From Funneliformis mosseae (lineage: Eukaryota > Glomeromycota > Glomeromycetes > Glomerales > Glomeraceae): a DNA stretch of 13,191 bases. The stretch covers positions 1 through 13,191 of the forward strand of contig CAJVPP010002904.1 of assembly GCA_910592005.1 (NCBI GenBank). Direction: 5' to 3'. Positions 8,738-13,191 of this stretch are shown here, one piece after another. The notes beneath the pieces were generated by a model. The model saw only the letters and a program-made list of their open reading frames with translations, was not told the DNA's origin and ran no database searches. The number at the start of each line of letters is the position of its first letter. The stretch's first letter is position 1. Made by a program: the position numbers and the translations under genes.

Positions 8738-9032
8738 ATGAAAAATACTGTAGATCGATCATTTCCTCCAAGAATTTTGGGTTATAAAGTGACCAAGAAA
8801 TATAAATACTAGCTCTCAGATAATATGATAGCTCTGTAAGTGAATATATTGAAATGATAAAGGTATATGCTATTGTTATTGATAAGGATTTAGATAATAT
8901 AAATATCAAAGTAAATTTCTTTGTAGACTATCACCTGATAATGAAAAGTGTGTAAATAAGTTTGAGGTTAAAAAACCTTTAATTAAAATATTCAAATATC
9001 TAGCTAAGTCTTCTATTGATTTAGAGCAATAA
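8738..9032 (+). pseudogene. Unidentified short coding relic
   Basis: No family recognised. From ATG 8738-8740 the plus strand reads MKNTVDRSFPPRILGYKVTK up to a TAG near 8810. A second frame gives YIEMIKVYAIVIDKDLDNIN near 8840-8905. A third gives SPDNEKCVNKFEVKKPLIKI, then FKYLAKSSIDLEQ, ending at TAA 9030-9032. Residue composition is protein-like in each piece, but two frame changes and a stop separate them. The region lies between repeat copies R2 and R3. A long antisense frame over the same bases is extremely rich in Ile, Leu, Tyr and Phe and looks like a shadow. Confidence 0.35.
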
Positions 9033-9039
9033 TCACTAA

Positions 9040-9180
9040 TTCAGAAGAATTTGCTAAGTTACATATAGTATACTTTTATACGATAAAAAATAAGTAAATC
9101 ATCAGTCAGGTCTTGTATGATATATTAATTTTTGCATATATATTCAAAAAAACATATTAACCTTTGTTCTTTATTTTTTT
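9040..9180 (+). repeat. Dispersed module copy R3
   Basis: TTCAGAAGAATTTGCTAAG, then CGATAAAAAATAAGTAAATC, ATCAGTCAGGTCTTGTATGA and TATATTAATTTTTGCATATA. It continues with a T-rich stretch and an ATG at about 9198. Identity to R1 is high across ATCATCA(A/G)TCAGGTCTT and TATTAAT-TTTGCATATA. Confidence 0.6.
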
Positions 9181-9315
9181 CTGAATAATTATAAGAAAAT
9201 GTGAAAGAAGATCTACACGTAATATAAGACTTATAGTAAAAGTAAATATTAACGTTAAAAATATATGTTATAAAGGGCTGAGGAACTCACAATTTTAAGA
9301 TCATTGTATGTAAAA
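9181..9315. other. Gap after repeat R3
   Basis: An ATG at about 9198 is followed at once by TGA. GGGCTGAGGAACT near 9275 echoes the GTGCTGAGGAACT in the gag-like relic (about 7873), which hints that R3 too was once followed by a related gene. A plus-strand frame of about 47 codons starts here and overlaps the minus-strand relic at 9316; I cannot decide whether it is real. Confidence 0.3.
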
Positions 9316-9850
9316 CTAACAATAGTCTCTCCAGTAGATCTCCATATAAAAAGGTTTGAAAATTCCATTTGCATATGCTTTAATGGAACTCTTGATATCA
9401 TATAATAATACTAATTATGCCTCATATCTTTTAACTTTTTTTTAGCAAGATATAAAGTATATAGGAATATGTAAAAGTTCAGCTAACTTTTCACAAAAAT
9501 TTTAAGGTATATATATATCAGAAGTTATATATGTATGAGAACAAAAATTTCTCACTATTAGGCTTATTACTGATAGATAATAGGAAGCAAGATGTTTACC
9601 ACTGATAATAGCGATATTATAAGCTTCAACCTCTATTTTTATAATAGTCAAAATAGAAATGTAATTTTGTGATCGAGATTTCTAAGAATGACCTTGTCTC
9701 TATTATTATAGATAGAATTAGAAGTATATTAATGTCTCATTTTTCAGTCTATTCTCATAACTTTCATCTTTAATAAATTTATCCAACCAGTATACAAAGA
9801 AAATATATGCAATCAGAGAATATGATTTCTGTTTATTTTTTTAAGAATCT
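9316..9850 (-). pseudogene. Unidentified coding relic, three TAA in one frame
   Basis: No family recognised. On the minus strand a single frame of 115 codons spans 9660 down to 9316 with no frameshift. It contains EVEAYNIAIISGKHLASYYL, then SLIVRNFCSHTYITSDIYIP, then NFCEKLAELLHIPIYFIS. It continues with KVKRYEA and DIKSSIKAYANGIFKPFYME, and ends IYWRDYC before TAG 9316-9318. Its internal stops are three TAA codons at 9502-9504, 9442-9444 and 9415-9417. Each would be CAA (Gln) after a single C-to-T change. Upstream, in other frames, 9718-9850 reads AYIFFVYWLDKFIKDESYEN and about 9662-9715 reads NRDKVILRNLDHK, so the gene was longer and has at least two further frame breaks. Confidence 0.45.
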
Positions 9851-10232
9851 TGATGAAAATATGATTCATATTTTTGTTTACCCTTCCTTTTCTCCTAAAT
9901 AATAATTTCTATATCATGTAATAGCAATATATTTGCATTTTTTATATAATAGTTGCTCTGGCAATAATTTATTTATTAATAAAATATTATTACGCCTTAT
10001 TATAAATCTTGATAAATGTCATGTGTAATGATATAATATAATTACCTGACAATTTTGTATTACATATTAATTGCATATATATATTGGGTAAATGCATTAT
10101 AAATTGATACAAAAAAATCTATCATTTCTCTCTGAACGTTAAAACCAAAAATACTTTTATATTCATAAACCAGCTTTATTTATAATTTTAGTCAAATGCA
10201 TATTTTTTTATAAGTATAAACATACATAGGCT
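9851..10232. other. A+T-rich gap with possible repeat copy R4
   Basis: No credible gene. ACCTGACAATTTTGTATTAC followed by ATATTAATTGCATATATATA (about 10044-10084) resembles the second half of the R1/R3 module. The hairpin half is missing. It lies about 150 bases upstream of the SAM-family relic. The rest is low-complexity A+T. Confidence 0.3.
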
Positions 10233-11500
10233 ATAGTTACAAAGTATATAAACACTATATCTTCACAAGCTTCTTTACCTATTTCACCTACCTCAATAAC
10301 AGAAAAAATTTCTACTAAAATAATTCTAGATATTGTTAAGGATTTTTATACAGAGAAGCTTATTGAATATTTGAAAAAGAATGACTTGAAGCTTAAGGAG
10401 TTCCACTTTAAAATTTTATGAAAGAAAGAAATCACAGGTCTTGTTTTTTTTAAGTTAAATGAGAAAAAATTTGAGTAATATAACATGAAAGGAGAATCTA
10501 CAATAGTTCTTGTAAAATTTATTAAAAGTCTCAGTCAGAAATTATGTAACTACTTCTCATATAAAATTTTTGATAACTTGAAAAAGATGTTGTGTAAGAA
10601 TAAGATTAATAGGTGAATATAACAAATATAAAACAGTTTTCACTTGGCAAATAATTACTATGTTAATTTTTTAAGATTAAACGTTATAAATATTAACTTA
10701 TTTTTTCATCGCAGTCTTCAAAAAGATTAATAATAGTGATAAAGTATTTGAATACTATATAAAAGATATTATTTTAAAACTTTTGAGCATGAAAATCATG
10801 TCTGATGCTAACAAGGTAATACATTATAAATTTATTTTAGTAATATTATATACATCAATCGCTATAGCTAAAAATCTCACCTCTTAAAATATATTCATAG
10901 TTTTACAAAAAGATATTTTTGGTAAAAATGCAACAGGCTGAGTAGATTATGTGATCAAAAGTCTGAAAGACCTACTTTATATTATCAAAAGAAAGCCACA
11001 TAATATTAAGATTATATATACTAAGATAAATCAGTTTATCTTCTTAGTCTATTGGCTTTAAAATAAGAAGGCTAAAGAGTGATATATTTTATTTCTTAAA
11101 ATCTAGCATAGCTTAAAAATGCATTTTAAATGAATAAAAAAAAACAGATTGCAGATTAAGCATTTGAAAATGACTATTTGATTACATTTATAGTATTGTA
11201 ATCACAAGCATAAAGTAGCACTTTATCATATATATTCTAAATGGTATTTATTATACAAATGGTAATGAATATCAAATTAATCTTACAAAATCTGCTATCA
11301 AAGAAAATCCTGAATTACTTCATAGTAATCTGAAAAGGGTAATAGGTATTATTATTAGGTTATTAAAAAATAGGGTTAGTGTTGATAGTTTTTTAACTAG
11401 TAAAAAGGTCAGAATTAAAAAATTATCAAAAAATAATACTATAAATGTTATTTATTATAGGTGTAGTTCTAAACTTTATATTTATTTTTGTATGTATTAA
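10233..11500 (+). pseudogene. SAM-domain family relic (Rhizophagus multicopy family)
   Basis: The frame beginning about 10233 reads SSQASLPISPTSITEKIS, then EKLIEYLKKNDLKLKEFHF, KKEITGLVFFKLNEKKFE and LVKFIKSLSQKL. This is the helix pattern of a sterile alpha motif (SAM) protein-interaction domain, including the 'I-TG--F--L' core. Stops lie at 10419-10421 (TGA) and 10476-10478 (TAA). An intron probably ends at the CAG at 10712-10714. The next exon reads NNSDKVFEYYIKDIILKLLS, then ILYTSIAIAKNLTS, TAA (10885), IFGKNATG, TGA (10939), VDYVIKSLKDLLYIIKRKPH. The 3' part has SKWYLLY, a frameshift, then YQINLTKSAIKENPELLHSN and IGIIIRLLKNRVSVD. From memory this is a large Rhizophagus family with an N-terminal SAM domain and a C-terminal region often suspected to be nuclease-like. 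I see no catalytic motif I would vouch for. Confidence 0.55.
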
Positions 11501-11600
11501 TAAAATATTTTTTTTAGCAAATTTCATTGATAGACTAAGGAAAAATTACATGATATTTTTTATTTTGAATGCTTATATACAATGTATTAGTTATATATAG

Positions 11601-13066
11601 ATCATATTATCTGAGCTTGAATTATTGAAATAGCGTATCACTAAACTTGAGGCTGAAAATGCAAAGCTTAGAAAGGGAAATACTGAGATCTGTGATTTTA
11701 GAATTAAGCTCTCAGTATCTAATGCTAAATTAGCTGAACTTAAGTGTAAGAATGCTAAAATTTTAAGAGTAAATAGGAAATATAATGAGAGACATGATGT
11801 CAAGATAAAAAAATTAGAGCAGAAAAATGCAAAACCTGAGATTAGATTTGTGATAGTGGAAAAGAATTCTGTGGTAGTAGATAGATAACTATAGAATGAT
11901 AAAGAAGCAATATCAGAGGTATTATCAGAGATATCTGCACCTAATAATAATGCAGACATCAAGTTATTAAAAGATAAGAAAATAGATTCTTTCTTAGATA
12001 AAGTGGATAAAAAAAAGGTTAGTAATGAGATTAGACAGAGGAACAGGAAAAAGAAATTATTGTATAAATCATCTATTAAGAATTTAAGTGTCTTAAAGAA
12101 TCCACTTCTTCTATAGACAGGGAATCTCAATCATAATAGAAGAAAGAAGCGAAAAATATCATGAAAATGTATTTGATTTTACTATGAATAGATCTGAGAA
12201 AAAATAGCTAAAAGGCACTTCATATATGATAAAAATTTCACTGATAAGCTGTGAGAAAAATATTTGTCAAGAAAAGATAGAGTTTCAAGAGGGCTTAGCA
12301 ATATTATCAAGTTCAGATGTATTGCAAAATTTAAACTGTTTAAATGAAAATACATATACTGCAGAAAATGAAAGGATAAAAGCTAATCAGGCAGAAATTC
12401 TGTATTAGAAAAATTTTATTATAAGACTGGATAATAGTATAGATGAAATTATGATCAAAGAAAAGATGAGCATAAAAAAGGCTGATTTATGATTTTATTA
12501 TTATACATAATCTTAATATTAAATAAAAAACTTTATATTAGCGTATTAGTAGAGTCAGAAAGGTTTATAAGTTTACCAATAAAATAGGAATTAATACAAT
12601 CAAGTATATCAAAATACATAGTGCAAATTCTATTGCAAAATTATCTAATATTTAAATTCAAACTATTGTTGATTATTTCTTCAAGAATCTAAATACTGAA
12701 TTATCAGATAATCAGAAAGATTTTATTATCGATTCTGAAGAGAAGATTTCAGATGATCAGACTAATGCATTAAAGGCAGTTTCAGCTGAAGTAAGTGAAT
12801 TAACCTTACTTATTCCTGTATCTTATGATTTTAATTCTTCAGATCCTGTTAATGTGAATAATAGCAATCCTAATTTAATTAATGATGATACTAATTCTGA
12901 TGATTCTGAAGAAAAAATGCTAGATAATTCAGATGATGGATATGATAGATATAGTAGATATAATGAATATGATAAATATGATAGTAGTTATTATTATTAT
13001 GATAGAAGATATGAAAGAAAAATCTCACTAATAGTGAGCCCTATTATTTTTCTGGTAACTGCCTAA
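11601..13066 (+). pseudogene. Coiled-coil family relic with Asp/Tyr-rich tail
   Basis: From 11601 one frame runs 188 codons to TGA 12162-12164. It starts LSELELLK, TAG (11631), RITKLEAENAKLRKGNTEI, a leucine-heptad coiled coil, and goes on to FLDKVDKKKVSNEIRQRNRK. TAA (11886), TAG (11892) and TAG (12114) also interrupt it. After a frameshift, 12226-12408 reads KIEFQEGLAILSSSDVLQNL and AENERIKANQAEILY, then TAG. From 12509 a third frame of 186 codons has TAA (12524), TAG (12539), RISRVRKVYKFTNKIGINTI and TAA (12653). It then reads NTELSDNQKDF and an acidic Ser/Asp stretch. A Tyr-rich tail (YDRYSRYNEYDKYDSS) follows, then SLIVSPIIFLVTA and the terminal TAA 13064-13066. The order coiled coil, 'F-D---KK-VS-EIRQRN-', 'R-RK-YK', acidic/Tyr tail matches a very common Rhizophagus hypothetical family, from memory. 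Function unknown. It lies about 100 bases downstream of the SAM-family relic on the same strand. Confidence 0.65.
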
Positions 13067-13191
13067 AAGGATTATTAGGTGAATCAATTACAGTCAACTT
13101 TTAATATAGCGAATTCTTGATATAACGAATTTTTTGAACAAATATAATAAAAATACTCTTGTTATAGTGAATTGGCCAATCAAATCTCTTA
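13067..13191. repeat. TATA(G/A)(C/T)GAAT short repeats at right edge
   Basis: ATATAGCGAAT at 13104-13114 and ATATAACGAAT at 13120-13130 are 16 bases apart. TTATAGTGAATT at 13162-13173 is a third version, followed by the palindrome ATTGGCCAAT. The same TATAGTGAAT word occurs in the array near 4183. This looks like the worn end of a small DNA transposon whose other part lies outside the window. Confidence 0.45.

Noticed and set aside
8604..8909. Minus-strand frame of 101 codons that looks like a membrane protein
   Set aside because: The composition is nearly all Ile, Leu, Tyr, Phe and Ser, as expected from A+T-rich antisense. It overlaps better plus-strand pieces and repeat R2.
11591..12130. 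Long minus-strand frame of 179 codons rich in Phe, Leu and Ser
   Set aside because: It is the antisense of the Lys/Glu-rich coiled coil, whose AAA/AAG/GAA codons read back as TTT/CTT/TTC. The plus-strand frame there has recognisable heptads and family motifs.
9316..13066. Alternative genetic code (TAA/TAG = Gln, TGA = Trp)
   Set aside because: Frameshifts occur in most of the same loci, TGA also replaces Arg sites, CAA/CAG are still used, and TAA closes the last gene exactly at the expected C-terminus. Decay explains this better.
1..13191. tRNA, rRNA or other structured RNA genes
   Set aside because: I looked for tRNA-like cloverleaf arms with TTCRA boxes and rRNA core motifs on both strands and found none that I could support.

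Overview
The window looks like nuclear DNA from an arbuscular-mycorrhizal fungus of the Rhizophagus (Glomeromycota) type. It is very A+T rich. It has short GT-AG introns, a cysteine-containing LRR (F-box type) gene, a SAM-domain gene family, and a coiled-coil family ending in an Asp/Ser/Tyr-rich tail. The assignment rests on remembered family resemblance, not on a search. I see no rRNA, tRNA, bacterial operon or CRISPR array. Almost every locus is a relic: readable reading frames are broken by nonsense codons and a few frameshifts. The window is best described as a graveyard of lineage-expanded families and transposon genes.

Layout. 1-483 (minus): unidentified coding relic running off the left edge. 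691-3860 (minus): long multi-exon relic, probably a MULE-like transposase with a Cys-rich N-terminal region and a C-terminal coiled coil. 3975-4240: degenerate tandem array. 4228-4353 (plus): small intact heptad-repeat ORF. 4516-5439 (minus): relic resembling the N-terminal domain of hemocyanin-type tyrosinases. 6136-6654 (plus): 5'-truncated LRR gene. 6813-7370 (minus): unidentified frame with a three-fold internal repeat and one internal stop. 7577-8183 (plus): retrotransposon gag-like relic. 8317-8460 (plus): second, diverged copy of the LRR gene tail. 8738-9032 (plus) and 9316-9850 (minus): unidentified relics. 10233-11500 (plus): relic of a SAM-domain family. 11601-13066 (plus): relic of a coiled-coil family. 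Short A+T-rich repeats close the window.

Three patterns tie the region together. First, nearly all in-frame stops in the relics sit where Gln, Trp or Arg would fit. This suggests C-to-T (or G-to-A) decay rather than random loss. Second, a module of about 100 bases recurs at 6672, 7437, 8501 and 9040, and perhaps at 10043, between the relics from 6.6 to 10.1 kb; at least one LRR tail was duplicated with it. Third, the motifs CACTGCG and TATA(G/A)(C/T)GAAT recur in the gaps and may mark ends of small transposons. The loci do not form a pathway; they are neighbours through duplication and insertion.
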